A stretch of DNA of 64,000 nucleotides from Arachidicoccus sp050436765 (GCF_050436765.1 NZ_JBNQGD010000199.1:15460-79459); one strand, 5' to 3'; positions 27,310-36,169 are shown, counted from the first letter of the stretch. A program made the numbers and translations. The notes: a model not told the origin generated them from the letters alone.

Positions 27310-28310
27310 ACCAACTCTTTTTTTCTTTCAGGAATAAATAACTCTATCACCAATAGCAAAAGTACCAAGGCGATAAGATAAGGGAAATAGTAAAAATATT
27401 GCCGGTTACCCACCTTGCCGGAAACAATTAATTTCTTTTCTATCGCATTAATTTTGCTGGTAATGGTTTTAACGGCAGTGGCATCGTTATTCAACAATAA
27501 ATAACTACCACCCGTGGAAGAAGCAATATTTTGCAGTTCTTTTTCATTAAGTTTAGAAATAACAGTATTACCGTCTTTATCTTTTTTATATTCATTCGTC
27601 ACCGGATCTAAAATAGGAGAACCCTGAGCTGTTCCTATACCTACAGTGAAGACAACGACACCGTGGTTGTATAGATTTTTGACAGCATCTTCCGTCTTTG
27701 CGTCGTGATCTTCTCCATCTGTTAGCAGTATAACGGCTTTATGTTTTCGATCATTACTGTCCAATGCATTGTTGGCAAGGTTTAAAGCGTCCCCTATGGC
27801 TGTGCCGGCAATCGGTACCATGTCAGTATTTATATTCGATAAATACATTTTTATGGCGCCCACATCATCTGTTAACGGCATTTGTAAAATAGCTTGTCCA
27901 GCAAATACTTCCAGTCCTACCCGGTTATTATAAAGATTATCTGTTAATTGATTTATAAGCTGTTTCGCGCGATCAATCCGGGTCGGTTTTATATCTTGGC
28001 TCAACATACTTTTGCTCACATCCAAGGCGATAATAATGTCTATGCCACTAGATTGTTCGACGCCGCGATTGGCAGATTTACGCAAGTTAGACAAGGTGAA
28101 TATACCGATAAAAAGCGCAATGATGATAACATAAAATTTTATACGAAATAGACGGGGTGAGTATTTGGCGGTCAACCGTTTTATCAAAACAGCATCTCCC
28201 AAATTTTTTTTTACTTGTTGCTTCCATTTTATCACAGAAACAAACAAAAATACTACGGGCACTAATGCCAGCAGCCACCATAAATAAGTCGAGTTTTCGA
28301 AGGATAACAT
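27306..28310 (-). CDS. BatA/BatB-like VWA-domain membrane protein
   Basis: A 334-residue inner-membrane protein with two N-terminal membrane helices (about 10-26 and 58-74), a von Willebrand A domain with the MIDAS motif DVSKS (97-101), a downstream LLTDGEDHD, and a C-terminal helix near 310-326. This is the Bat architecture. Bat proteins contribute to stress tolerance and envelope integrity in Bacteroidota, with an unclear mechanism. Only one VWA member and BatC are present; the MoxR ATPase, DUF58 protein, BatD and BatE that normally accompany them are absent from this window. Confidence 0.88.
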   Translation of the reverse strand: MLSFENSTYLWWLLALVPVVFLFVSVIKWKQQVKKNLGDAVLIKRLTAKYSPRLFRIKFYVIIIALFIGIFTLSNLRKSANRGVEQSSGIDIIIALDVSKSMLSQDIKPTRIDRAKQLINQLTDNLYNNRVGLEVFAGQAILQMPLTDDVGAIKMYLSNINTDMVPIAGTAIGDALNLANNALDSNDRKHKAVILLTDGEDHDAKTEDAVKNLYNHGVVVFTVGIGTAQGSPILDPVTNEYKKDKDGNTVISKLNEKELQNIASSTGGSYLLLNNDATAVKTITSKINAIEKKLIVSGKVGNRQYFYYFPYLIALVLLLLVIELFIPERKKELV

Positions 28311-28406
28311 AATTGATGATAAAAACGAAGTTGCAATCTATTCTAAAAAATTAAAACTACCTTTCTTTCTCTGCGTTTTTTAACGTTTGCTTTTTAGTAA
28401 GAGGTA

Positions 28407-29198
28407 TTATTTTTTTCCTTTAAAAAATCCATAATCGGTTAAAATAGCTTTAAGTGTATTAACCAAGGCATTTTTATCGGCCGTGTTATTGATCGCCTCT
28501 GCATGTATTACAAAGAAATAGACTCTTTTGTTTTCCTCTTCCCAACCCATTATCCAGCCTGAATGTTTCCCTTCTTTATTGACCTGCCATACGGCTTTAT
28601 AGGAGAGAGAATAAAGGGTGTTACTCTGTTGTGTCATCAGATCTTTTACTAATCGTTGCACGCGTTTTTGAAAAGGAAATTGCGCAAAATATACTTTCTC
28701 CGTAAAGCCCAATAGTTCATCCGGTGTTAGCTTTAATGAATCATTTTGCCAAAAAACTGGATCGTTCTTTGCAATAATCTTATTACCATAATGTAAGGAG
28801 TCTAACCAAAATTGCATGGTCGACCTACCAATACTGTCGCTCAGCGAAATAAAACTGGCGGTGTCATCCGTTTTAAATGCCTGGCCTAAGGTCATAGCTG
28901 TATCGTTCCTTCTTTGAATCAGGGAATTTTCGTCAGTTACTGCGCCCTTTTCCAAACCGATCAAAGTAGTCAATATATCAAAGCTATTGCCAGGATTATA
29001 AGAAGAATCTTTATAGGAAGAAAGATTATATACATTGAACGTCTCGTGCACATTGTCTAATAGAGCAAAACTTCCTTTCAAATGATTGGCTGCAAAATAT
29101 TTTTCCAGATGACTATCTTCCGATACATTATTCAAGGAACAGCTACCCAATGCTAGGAGCCCAGCTGACAAAAGAGAAAAATATAATAGCTTCTTCAT
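28407..29198 (-). CDS. Class D beta-lactamase-like lipoprotein lacking catalytic residues
   Basis: A 263-residue protein with a lipoprotein signal (cleavage before C20 in ALGSC). Its fold marks are those of OXA enzymes: GSFALLD, then PGNSFDILTTLIGLEKG, then LHYGNKI (the YGN motif, 137-139), FWQNDSLKLTPDELLGF, and SYKAVW...SGWIMGWEEE. However, the S-x-x-K nucleophile motif (STFK in OXA) reads NSFD at 71-74, and the KTG motif reads KAV at 201-203. Hydrolysis by the known mechanism is therefore unlikely; a binding or sensing role is possible. The start at 29198 fits a promoter 12-19 bp upstream; an in-frame ATG at 29279 is rejected. Confidence 0.78.
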   Translation of the reverse strand: MKKLLYFSLLSAGLLALGSCSLNNVSEDSHLEKYFAANHLKGSFALLDNVHETFNVYNLSSYKDSSYNPGNSFDILTTLIGLEKGAVTDENSLIQRRNDTAMTLGQAFKTDDTASFISLSDSIGRSTMQFWLDSLHYGNKIIAKNDPVFWQNDSLKLTPDELLGFTEKVYFAQFPFQKRVQRLVKDLMTQQSNTLYSLSYKAVWQVNKEGKHSGWIMGWEEENKRVYFFVIHAEAINNTADKNALVNTLKAILTDYGFFKGKK

Positions 29199-29209
29199 AA
29201 TTTTTCTGG

Positions 29210-29217
29210 CAAAAGTA
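29210..29217 (-). promoter_or_regulatory. -7 promoter element TACTTTTG for the class D-like gene
   Basis: TACTTTTG on minus, followed by CC, 11 bp upstream of the ATG at 29198; it decides the start choice. Confidence 0.5.
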
Positions 29218-29325
29218 ATCATCTTTTGGCTATCTGCCTTAACGGAAAAAGAAAACACTTTCAGTCTTTCTTGCTCCAAAATTATTTTCTAAGTGACGGT
29301 TGCCACCTGCATCCTTAATTCTCGC

Positions 29326-29333
29326 TATCTTTG
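29326..29333 (+). promoter_or_regulatory. -7 promoter element TATCTTTG for bcp
   Basis: Matches TAnnTTTG followed by CC. TTG at 29300-29302 would be a -33 element at a slightly long 23 bp spacing. The bcp ATG is 51 bp downstream. Confidence 0.5.
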
Positions 29334-29384
29334 CCTCAGGTCGTAAGTGAAATAGGTACAACAAAAAATTATTAAACAAAAATT

Positions 29385-29855
29385 ATGTCAATAGTATTAA
29401 AAGCAGGAGATAGGGCGCCAGAATTTAAGGGGGTAGATCAAAATGGAAATGTAATTGCCCTCTCGGATTTTAAAGGCAAAAAAGTAGTTTTATATTTTTA
29501 TCCTAAGGATAATACGCCAGGTTGTACCGCACAGGCATGTAATTTACGTGATAACTACGAGGAGTTGATTAATAAAGGGTTTCAGATAATTGGCGTTAGT
29601 GGCGATAGTATAAAAAGTCATAAGAAATTTGAAGAGAAATTTGGCTTACCTTTTCCATTAATTGCCGACGAAGACAAAATCATTTTAGAAGCTTACGGTG
29701 TTTGGAAACCAAAAATGTTTATGGGCCGTTCTTTTATCGGCATCCATCGTACTACTTTTTTAATAGACGGAAAGGGTATTATTAAAGCCATAATAGATAA
29801 ACCCAATACAAAAAATCATACGGAACAAGTATTGGAAACTTGGGCAACTATCTAA
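29385..29855 (+). CDS. bcp: Thioredoxin-dependent peroxiredoxin Bcp
   Basis: A 156-residue peroxiredoxin of the Bcp/PrxQ class that reduces peroxides in the cytosol. The peroxidatic Cys47 is in NTPGCTAQACNLRD and the resolving Cys52 lies five residues on, the classic intramolecular PrxQ arrangement. FYPKDNTPGCT and the C-terminal IDG/TTFLI strands agree with the family. It is monocistronic with its own promoter, and is convergent with the UbiD gene 6 bp away. Confidence 0.95.
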   Translation: MSIVLKAGDRAPEFKGVDQNGNVIALSDFKGKKVVLYFYPKDNTPGCTAQACNLRDNYEELINKGFQIIGVSGDSIKSHKKFEEKFGLPFPLIADEDKIILEAYGVWKPKMFMGRSFIGIHRTTFLIDGKGIIKAIIDKPNTKNHTEQVLETWATI

Positions 29856-29861
29856 AAAATA

Positions 29862-31682
29862 CTAACCCCGATTCCTTTTCAAAATCTCGTCGACTCGTTT
29901 TTCGACTGCTTCATTTTTTATTAAAGCGGGCGCATGGTGAGGTTTTATACGTGCATCAATAATTAAAGCATTTTCACACCCCCAGTGCTTGTATCGGGTA
30001 AAAGAATTGATACCATAAATGTCATGGGAGGGATTGCTGCGTGTAAAACTTACCCATAGAAAATTATTTAGTTTTTCTGCTACAAAATCGGCATCGTCAC
30101 AAAGGATTATGAGTGCAATTTCAATAAGCGATTCTGTTTTATCTCTTAATAAAATATTTAATTCCTGCATTTCTTTTTCAGCGTCTGCATAATTGCTAAA
30201 CGCTTTTGTTTGCAACGCAACAATTCCTGGTAAAACAATTTTCGCATTTGTATTTCGTAATTCTTTTAAACACGCAGGTAGTTCTATTGCCAAAGATCTT
30301 ATCTGATTGCCGTATGCGGCAAAAACTACTTTGCTGCCTGCATTTAATCCTGTTCCGGAATAATCAAGTGTATCGATTGTCGTATTGGTTTGAAAGTGGA
30401 TATCTCTTCGCCAATCTATTCTTTCTAAAATATATTTAAAATAACTCTCAATATTATTGACAGATAATTGATTTGTATCATCTGCTGTAATAAATAAATA
30501 TTTTGCCAAACTCAATTGCCCTGTTCCTAAGATCCTGTTGGCCAAGGTCAGTAATTCAGCAGGTTGTTTTTTGGAATCGAAAGGAGTGTAGCGTTCGCTG
30601 CCAATCGCCAGTAACAAAGGATGTACTCCCGCTGCATCAACCGCATTAATTGCTTTTAATCCGGGAATTTCTTGTTCAACAGCGTTGCCTGTTATTTCAT
30701 GAATAAGTGCGCCAAAAGAAGTATCTTCCTGTGGTGGACGGCCGACGACTGTAAAAGGCCATATTGCCTCTTTTTTCGCAAATACTTTGTGTACGTGCAT
30801 TACAGGAAAATCGTGTTGCAGACTATAATAGCCCAAATGGTCACCAAAGGGCCCTTCAGGTTTCGTTTCGTTGGGGTATATTTCACCTGTAATTACGAAA
30901 TCGGCATCTGCACTGATACAATATCCGTCCTGGTAATAATAACGAAACCTACGCCCAGCAAGCATCCCTGCAAAAGTTAATTCGCTCAAGTTCTCAGGCA
31001 ATGGCATTACTGCTGCTAGAGTATGTGCAGGTGGACCTCCTACAAATATACTTACCTTAAGCGGTAGGTTCTTTTTATTGGCAATAGATTGATGTACACC
31101 TATGCCACGATGTATTTGATAATGCAATCCGACTTCTTCGTTTGTAACATATTCATTGCCCAGAATTTGTACGCGATACATGCCCAGATTGGATCGCATT
31201 GTGCCTGGTTTTTCTATATTTTCAGTATATACTTGGGGTAGTGTTATAAAAGAACCGCCATCTTTTTCCCAGTGGTGTATTTGAGGTAAGTCCGTAATTT
31301 TAATTTCTTCAAAAGGAATATGAATATAACTTGGTTTTTTTATTGGCAATCCTTTTAACGCGACAATACCCGTATTCAGATTTTTAAAGGGGTGCTTAAT
31401 TGCCTGTATGGGATTATTGCGCAGTTCAATTAAATCCTGTACTTTAGACAAAGTATCACGAAAGATATATTTGCTCCTTTCTAATGTGCCAAAAATATTA
31501 GAAGTCGCTCTGTATTTGCAGCCTTTTACTTTCTCGAACAAAATGGCCGGACCATCCTCTCCGTAGACACGCATCTGTATAGCCGCCATTTCCAGATAAG
31601 GATCCACCTCTTCTTTAATGCGCAACAATTGTCCAGTACTCTCCAGATCTTTTAGGCAATCTTCTAAGTTGATATAGGCCAT
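29862..31682 (-). CDS. UbiD-family decarboxylase (probable futalosine-route menaquinone enzyme)
   Basis: A 606-residue prenylated-FMN-dependent decarboxylase. UbiD features include NLGMYRVQ, the VGGPPAHTLAAVMPLPE stretch, the E-R-E-like catalytic region near FAGMLAGRRFR, and ETKPEGPFGDHLGYY. The length, about 100 residues above E. coli UbiD, and the extended C-terminus match the decarboxylases that act late in futalosine menaquinone synthesis in Bacteroidota, but substrate assignment is inference. No UbiX-like flavin prenyltransferase is adjacent. It ends 6 bp from bcp, tail to tail. Confidence 0.9.
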   Translation of the reverse strand: MAYINLEDCLKDLESTGQLLRIKEEVDPYLEMAAIQMRVYGEDGPAILFEKVKGCKYRATSNIFGTLERSKYIFRDTLSKVQDLIELRNNPIQAIKHPFKNLNTGIVALKGLPIKKPSYIHIPFEEIKITDLPQIHHWEKDGGSFITLPQVYTENIEKPGTMRSNLGMYRVQILGNEYVTNEEVGLHYQIHRGIGVHQSIANKKNLPLKVSIFVGGPPAHTLAAVMPLPENLSELTFAGMLAGRRFRYYYQDGYCISADADFVITGEIYPNETKPEGPFGDHLGYYSLQHDFPVMHVHKVFAKKEAIWPFTVVGRPPQEDTSFGALIHEITGNAVEQEIPGLKAINAVDAAGVHPLLLAIGSERYTPFDSKKQPAELLTLANRILGTGQLSLAKYLFITADDTNQLSVNNIESYFKYILERIDWRRDIHFQTNTTIDTLDYSGTGLNAGSKVVFAAYGNQIRSLAIELPACLKELRNTNAKIVLPGIVALQTKAFSNYADAEKEMQELNILLRDKTESLIEIALIILCDDADFVAEKLNNFLWVSFTRSNPSHDIYGINSFTRYKHWGCENALIIDARIKPHHAPALIKNEAVEKRVDEILKRNRG

Positions 31683-31820
31683 TTTGTCTTATTCTATTAT
31701 TCTTTCCATTCATATTGTTAATGAACTTCCATTGTGCTTTGATCTTTAGTGTATAATCCGCCCAACAACTTCTACTTCTTAAGCGACTACTGCTTTTGCA
31801 ACCATAAATTAATCGTCGGT

Positions 31821-32348
31821 TTATAAGTTTTCTTTGGTAGGAGCAAATAAGGCGCGCAGTTCACTAGCGTCGTTAGGGGACATTTTTCCAGCCAGTATTA
31901 AACGTAATTGACGTCTGCGCATAGCACCCTCATATTGCTCTTTCTCTTCCGGAGTTTCGGCGATTACCTGCGGCACTTTTCGTGGCCGGTTGTTGGGGTC
32001 AAGTGCTACAAAAGTAAAATAGGCTTCATTACTTTCGTAACGATACTGATGTAAACTATCTTCGCCCCAAACTTTTATATTTATCTCCATTGAAGTGTTA
32101 AATGCCCTGGTTAGTTTGGCTTCTATGTGTACTATATTGCCAATCTTTATGGGATTTTTGAAACTCAAATTATCCACGCTTGCCGTCATACAAGGGGAGT
32201 TGCAATGCCTGGCTGCTGACATAGCACCCGCGATGTCCATCCAATACATTAACCTGCCGCCCATCAAATTCCCAAAAGTATTGGTGTCGTTGGGTAATAC
32301 AAGTTCATTCATTACCACTAAACTTTCACTTGCTTTCTTTGCATCCAT
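31821..32348 (-). CDS. Acyl-CoA thioesterase (hotdog fold, YciA/BFIT type)
   Basis: A 175-residue single-hotdog thioesterase. It contains NTFGNLMGGRLMYWMDIAGAMSAARHC, here in the family pattern (N-x-x-G-x-x-xGG...D), then SVDNLSFKNPIKIGNIV, and a C-terminal tail (RRQLRLILAGKMSP). It hydrolyses acyl-CoAs; chain preference cannot be read. I chose the ATG at 32348: it matches the family N-terminus and has a -7 element 18-25 bp upstream. A longer reading frame from 32576 would add 76 atypical, basic residues and start upstream of that promoter. Confidence 0.93.
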   Translation of the reverse strand: MDAKKASESLVVMNELVLPNDTNTFGNLMGGRLMYWMDIAGAMSAARHCNSPCMTASVDNLSFKNPIKIGNIVHIEAKLTRAFNTSMEINIKVWGEDSLHQYRYESNEAYFTFVALDPNNRPRKVPQVIAETPEEKEQYEGAMRRRQLRLILAGKMSPNDASELRALFAPTKENL

Positions 32349-32365
32349 TTTCAAATCTTTGGCAA

Positions 32366-32373
32366 CAAAGATA
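32366..32373 (-). promoter_or_regulatory. -7 promoter element TATCTTTG for the thioesterase
   Basis: TATCTTTG on minus followed by TTGCC, 17 bp upstream of the ATG at 32348. The remainder of the 315-bp divergent gap shows no gene. Confidence 0.6.
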
Positions 32374-32596
32374 AGGGTTAAGTTATGGATATAAGCTGTG
32401 TTTGCGGTTAATAAAATTCTTTTGAAAGCTCTCCACATGCGGTGCAGCCTTTCAACGGCTATTGTCCTTCTATATTTGGACCTTGCTATAGTTATTTCTA
32501 TCTCTTTCCTTGTGGAGGTATTTTGACATTTTATGGAAAATCTAATTTTCAGAAATGCAGAGCAAATAAAATACAAGGCAGCTTTTAAAAAAACAG

Positions 32597-32604
32597 TAAA
32601 TTTG
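32597..32604 (+). promoter_or_regulatory. -7 promoter element TAAATTTG for the small lipoprotein gene
   Basis: Matches TAnnTTTG; the ATG at 32664 is 59 bp downstream. Confidence 0.4.
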
Positions 32605-32663
32605 AGAATTCTAAAGAATAATTTGATAGGCTGATTCAGGTCTTCATTAAACTATTAAAGAAT

Positions 32664-33074
32664 ATGAAAAGGCTATTTTTTGTATGCCTATTTGTAGCAA
32701 TGTTTTACTCTTGTTCCAAGAGCACAACGAATAATAATGCGCTTTCTGGAAAATGGAATATCGTTACAGATGCTAAATTTATTGGTTTGGGACAAGATAA
32801 CCAACAAGTAAATTATGTGGGAAAATTAGATGATTATTTTGATTTCTTAAACGACAGTGTGATCTATATGAAGGAGGGTTCAGTCCTTGATACATTGAAT
32901 TATAAGCGTACATCAAACACGACAATTATAATTTCTTCTTTTGGTGTAATTGCGAATGGCGAGCCAGAGACATCCCAAATGAGCAATCATACTAATAGGG
33001 GCCTCACAATCACTGCCGCTAACATCTATACTCCTGGCGGAACATTTGGTCGAAAAATTGTGCTAAGTAGATAA
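32664..33074 (+). CDS. Small lipocalin-like lipoprotein
   Basis: A 136-residue protein with a lipoprotein signal (RLFFVCLFVAMFYSC, Cys at about 18) and a beta-rich body. It starts LSGKWNIVTDAKFIG, contains DDYFDFLNDSVIYMKEG and ends in a strand with GRKIVLS, the layout of the lipocalin-like (PF13648-type) lipoproteins of Bacteroidota. It is monocistronic. No function is known; the family call is by eye. Confidence 0.7.
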   Translation: MKRLFFVCLFVAMFYSCSKSTTNNNALSGKWNIVTDAKFIGLGQDNQQVNYVGKLDDYFDFLNDSVIYMKEGSVLDTLNYKRTSNTTIIISSFGVIANGEPETSQMSNHTNRGLTITAANIYTPGGTFGRKIVLSR

Positions 33075-33289
33075 TATCCATTTTGTATATCTTTCGTCCC
33101 TGTCAGTATCTTTCTCTAACGACAAAGCTTTTGCTCTTAACTTCATTCTTCGACGTTTCGAGCAAGGAAAACGAAGTAATGTAACTTGCACCCTTTAAAT
33201 TAGACATTAAGGTAGACGATAGCTATTATTCGCAGCATTAGCGTTCATCTGCCAAATTGTTCAATTAATTATCACTATCTAGCTAAATA

Positions 33290-33859
33290 ATGACAATAGA
33301 ACTTAAATTAATTTTAAATGCAATTTCTCCATTTACCGAAGAAGAATTTGCGTTCATTGAACCATATTTTCAAATGGTTTCATTAAAGAAAAATGAAATC
33401 CTTTTAGAAGAAGGACAACTTTGTAATACCTTTTTTATCGTAGAATCGGGCATGCTCCGAAACTACTACAACAATAACGGTCTGGATGTAAATTTCAGTT
33501 TTACTATGGAAAAGCATTTCACCACAAATTTTGAAGCCTACGTGAATCGGGAACCTTCTAAAATTATTATTCAAGCAATGGAAAGATCGGTTGTTTGGGT
33601 AGTAAACAGTAGAATGTATGCTAAAGAGAATGGATCCTTTGCAGCTTTTTCTACTTTCATTCGAAGAGTAGCTATTCGTACACTGATGGCAACCGAAGAG
33701 CATCATAATATGTTACGCATGCATGCACCTGCTGATCGATACCAATATATTTTAGAGAAGAAACCAGAGCTCATCCAAAGAATCCCACTTAGCTATTTGG
33801 CCTCATACTTGGGCATTACAAGGGAAACGCTCAGTAGAATCCGCAGCAACAAATATTAA
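33290..33859 (+). CDS. Crp/Fnr-family transcriptional regulator
   Basis: A 189-residue protein with an N-terminal cyclic-nucleotide-binding-like beta barrel (about 25-110, EILLEEGQLCNTFFIVESGMLR in two pieces) and a C-terminal helix-turn-helix (about 150-185, SYLASYLGITRETLSRIR). The phosphate-binding cassette for cAMP is not conserved, and there is no Fnr-type Cys set. This is the common Bacteroidota subgroup of short Crp-like proteins. It lies 71 bp before a small membrane gene and an MFS exporter on the same strand, possible targets. Confidence 0.92.
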   Translation: MTIELKLILNAISPFTEEEFAFIEPYFQMVSLKKNEILLEEGQLCNTFFIVESGMLRNYYNNNGLDVNFSFTMEKHFTTNFEAYVNREPSKIIIQAMERSVVWVVNSRMYAKENGSFAAFSTFIRRVAIRTLMATEEHHNMLRMHAPADRYQYILEKKPELIQRIPLSYLASYLGITRETLSRIRSNKY

Positions 33860-33904
33860 ATCCATTTTTTGATATTTATCACAGTTGTCCCAATGCACAT
33901 GAAC

Positions 33905-33912
33905 TACCTTTG
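33905..33912 (+). promoter_or_regulatory. -7 promoter element TACCTTTG
   Basis: Lies 18 bp before the ATG at 33931. TTG at 33885-33887 gives a -33 candidate at 17 bp spacing. Confidence 0.5.
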
Positions 33913-33930
33913 TGTCATTAAATATTAGTT

Positions 33931-34239
33931 ATGGAATGGTATCAATATATAGCGGCTTTTTTTGCAGGCGTTTTTTTAACCAATGCGATTCCGCACTTTG
34001 TGCATGGTATTGCAGGAAACAAATTCCCAACTCCCTTTGCTAAACCACCCGGTAAAGGCCTTTCCTCTCCCACGGTGAATGTAGTTTGGGCTCTTTTCAA
34101 TTTACTAATTGGCTATACGTTGTTGAGCGTAAGTAAAATAAACAGCAGTAATGTTCCTTTGATTCTTATTTTTTTTCTTGGCATGGCAGTAATAAGTATT
34201 ATGAGTAGTATTGGTTTTCAAAAAAAAGATAAAGAATAA
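33931..34239 (+). CDS. Small conserved membrane protein
   Basis: A 102-residue protein with three likely membrane helices (about 5-24, 50-66 and 75-95). A polar, Gly/Pro-rich stretch, NKFPTPFAKPPGKGLSSP, sits between the first two. I recognise it as a conserved hypothetical in this phylum but know no function. The following MFS gene starts 67 bp after its stop. Confidence 0.75.
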   Translation: MEWYQYIAAFFAGVFLTNAIPHFVHGIAGNKFPTPFAKPPGKGLSSPTVNVVWALFNLLIGYTLLSVSKINSSNVPLILIFFLGMAVISIMSSIGFQKKDKE

Positions 34240-34306
34240 TCTACTAATAAAATGCTATTCAATCTCTTTATTTTTATCTTCAAGTGCAAGGGTCTTAACA
34301 GTAATA

Positions 34307-35533
34307 ATGAACATACAAAATACATTCATAGCGCTTAGAAGTCGCAATTTTGCTTTATTTTTTACAGGTCAATTTATTTCTCGCGTAGGAATGTGGATGC
34401 AGCGGACTGCTGTAATTTGGGTCGTTTACAGCATAACACATAGTATATTTATGATTGGTGTTGCTACTTTTGCGGAACAATTTCCGTCCTTTGTGTTTTC
34501 CGTGGGAGGTGGGCTTGTAGCGGATAAATACGATCGTTATAAGGTGCTCCTTCTTACGCAAATTTTATCTGCTTTACAAGCGATCGCATTGACTGCCTTT
34601 GCTTTTTCGGGAAATTTTGGAATTACACTCATTCTCATTTTAAGTGTATTTCTCGGTATTATAAATGCCTATGATGTCCCCGTAAGGCAATCCATGATTC
34701 CGGAAACCATTGAACATAAAGAAGATTTGAATAATGCAATTGCGTTAAACGAGTCTTTAAATACCCTCGCCAGACTAATTGGTCCTGCTTTGGCTGGATT
34801 TGTATTAGTAAAATATGAAGCCGCATCTTGTTTCCTGGCTAATGCGATTAGTTTTATTGCAGTGATAGGTGCCATTTTAGCAATGAAATTTCCAAAGGAT
34901 AAATTCAGTAAGCACAAGACAAAAATTAAAACGAATTTTAAAGAGGCGTTGGAATATCTGGCAGTCAATAAGTCAATTGCCATCGTAATTTTGATAGCCG
35001 CAATTTCTAGTCTTTTAATACTACCCTATATAACATTGTTACCGGTTTATGCCAAAGTAATTTTTAAAGGTGATGCCGCTACATTTGGCTGGTTGAATGC
35101 GGCGATTGGCTTCGGTGCGTTCACCGGCTCATTTTATCTTGCTACCTTAAAAAAAACGGCAGATTTTAGAAGGGTCTTGATCTTTAATATTTTTCTATTT
35201 GGCGTAAGTTTATTATTATTTGCCTATTCGCGCAATGTGTACTTGTCCCTATTTTTTGCTATTGTCGGTGGCTTTAGTTCTATCCTCCAATCTTCCATTA
35301 TAATTACTATTGTACAAAGTGAAACAGATAATCAATATCGAGGAAGGGTGATGAGTTTAATTGCCATGGCAATTTTCGGAATGTTGCCACTAGGTAGTCT
35401 TTTAGTCGGATATATTGCACCGGTAGTAGGAACCCAATTTACCGTATTTATGGAAGGGGTACTGGGGGTTATACTGGGAATAGTCTTCTATAAAAATCTA
35501 ATAAATACATCGAACGAACGAATTAAACATTAA
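34307..35533 (+). CDS. MFS transporter (EntS/MFS_3 type)
   Basis: A 408-residue exporter with about 12 membrane helices. It opens FIALRSRNFALFFTGQFISRVG and has the loop 2-3 motif GGGLVADKYDRYKVLL, both typical of the enterobactin-exporter-like MFS_3 family. The substrate is unknown; siderophores or drugs are usual for relatives. I chose the ATG at 34307, since the longer frame from 34211 overlaps the preceding gene and adds a non-family extension. An isochorismatase-fold gene follows after 4 bp. Confidence 0.92.
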   Translation: MNIQNTFIALRSRNFALFFTGQFISRVGMWMQRTAVIWVVYSITHSIFMIGVATFAEQFPSFVFSVGGGLVADKYDRYKVLLLTQILSALQAIALTAFAFSGNFGITLILILSVFLGIINAYDVPVRQSMIPETIEHKEDLNNAIALNESLNTLARLIGPALAGFVLVKYEAASCFLANAISFIAVIGAILAMKFPKDKFSKHKTKIKTNFKEALEYLAVNKSIAIVILIAAISSLLILPYITLLPVYAKVIFKGDAATFGWLNAAIGFGAFTGSFYLATLKKTADFRRVLIFNIFLFGVSLLLFAYSRNVYLSLFFAIVGGFSSILQSSIIITIVQSETDNQYRGRVMSLIAMAIFGMLPLGSLLVGYIAPVVGTQFTVFMEGVLGVILGIVFYKNLINTSNERIKH

Positions 35534-35537
35534 AATA

Positions 35538-36101
35538 ATGAACAACAAAACGGCGTTGCTCGTGATGGATATACAAATAGGTATTACGAGCAGATTGCCC
35601 CTACAAGGAGAAGCATTGGTCAACAAAGTAGCCGGCGCCATAAAAGTGGCAAGGAAAAAGGATATTTTGGTGATTTTCGTGCGGGTGGGTTTCAAAACGG
35701 GCATGCCGGAAATAAGTGCCCGCAATAAGACTTTTTATGCGATCAAAGAACAAATGACTGACGCTCGTTTAGAGAGTTTTATGCAAATCCATCCAGGCCT
35801 TGGAATGCTCGAACGCGATATTATTGTCGATAAAAAAAGGGTTAGTGCTTTTAGTGGAAGCGATTTAGAAATGATTTTGCGTGCCAATAATATTTCCCAT
35901 CTGATACTTACCGGTGTTGCTACCAGCGGAATAGTTTTGTCAACCTTACGAGAAGCATTTGACAAAGATTTTCAACAAACGGTTCTTTCAGATGCATGTG
36001 CAGACTTAACAGAAGACATACATGAATTTCTCATTCAAAAAATATTCCCGAAACAAGCTGAGGTAATGACCATTGATGAATGGAAAAATACTATGTTCTA
36101 A
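35538..36101 (+). CDS. Isochorismatase-fold protein lacking the nucleophilic Cys
   Basis: A 187-residue alpha/beta hydrolase of the cysteine hydrolase superfamily. The Asp of LLVMDIQ and the Lys of VDKKRVSAF are present. In the nucleophile loop, however, GVATDVCV of catalytic members reads GVATSGIV, so the Cys is replaced (Ile by my alignment). The only Cys is in DACAD, a structural position. Such members cannot use the classic thioester mechanism, though some non-Cys members (isochorismatases) catalyse vinyl-ether hydrolysis. It is probably co-transcribed with the MFS exporter 4 bp upstream. Confidence 0.85.
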   Translation: MNNKTALLVMDIQIGITSRLPLQGEALVNKVAGAIKVARKKDILVIFVRVGFKTGMPEISARNKTFYAIKEQMTDARLESFMQIHPGLGMLERDIIVDKKRVSAFSGSDLEMILRANNISHLILTGVATSGIVLSTLREAFDKDFQQTVLSDACADLTEDIHEFLIQKIFPKQAEVMTIDEWKNTMF

Positions 36102-36147
36102 GAAATTACGCATAAAAGCTTCTATTATAATATTTAAAAAGTCAGGA

Positions 36148-36169
36148 ATAATCCGAGCTGCCGGATTAT
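36148..36169 (+). terminator. Hairpin downstream of the isochorismatase-fold gene
   Basis: ATAATCCG (36148-36155) and CGGATTAT (36162-36169) pair perfectly across a 6-nt loop. There is no T tract, so termination is uncertain. The rest of the 337-bp gap to the next gene contains a candidate promoter only. Confidence 0.4.

Noticed and set aside
32349..32576. 76-residue N-terminal extension of the thioesterase
   Set aside because: Basic and non-conserved in look, and it starts upstream of a good -7 element placed for the shorter, family-length start.
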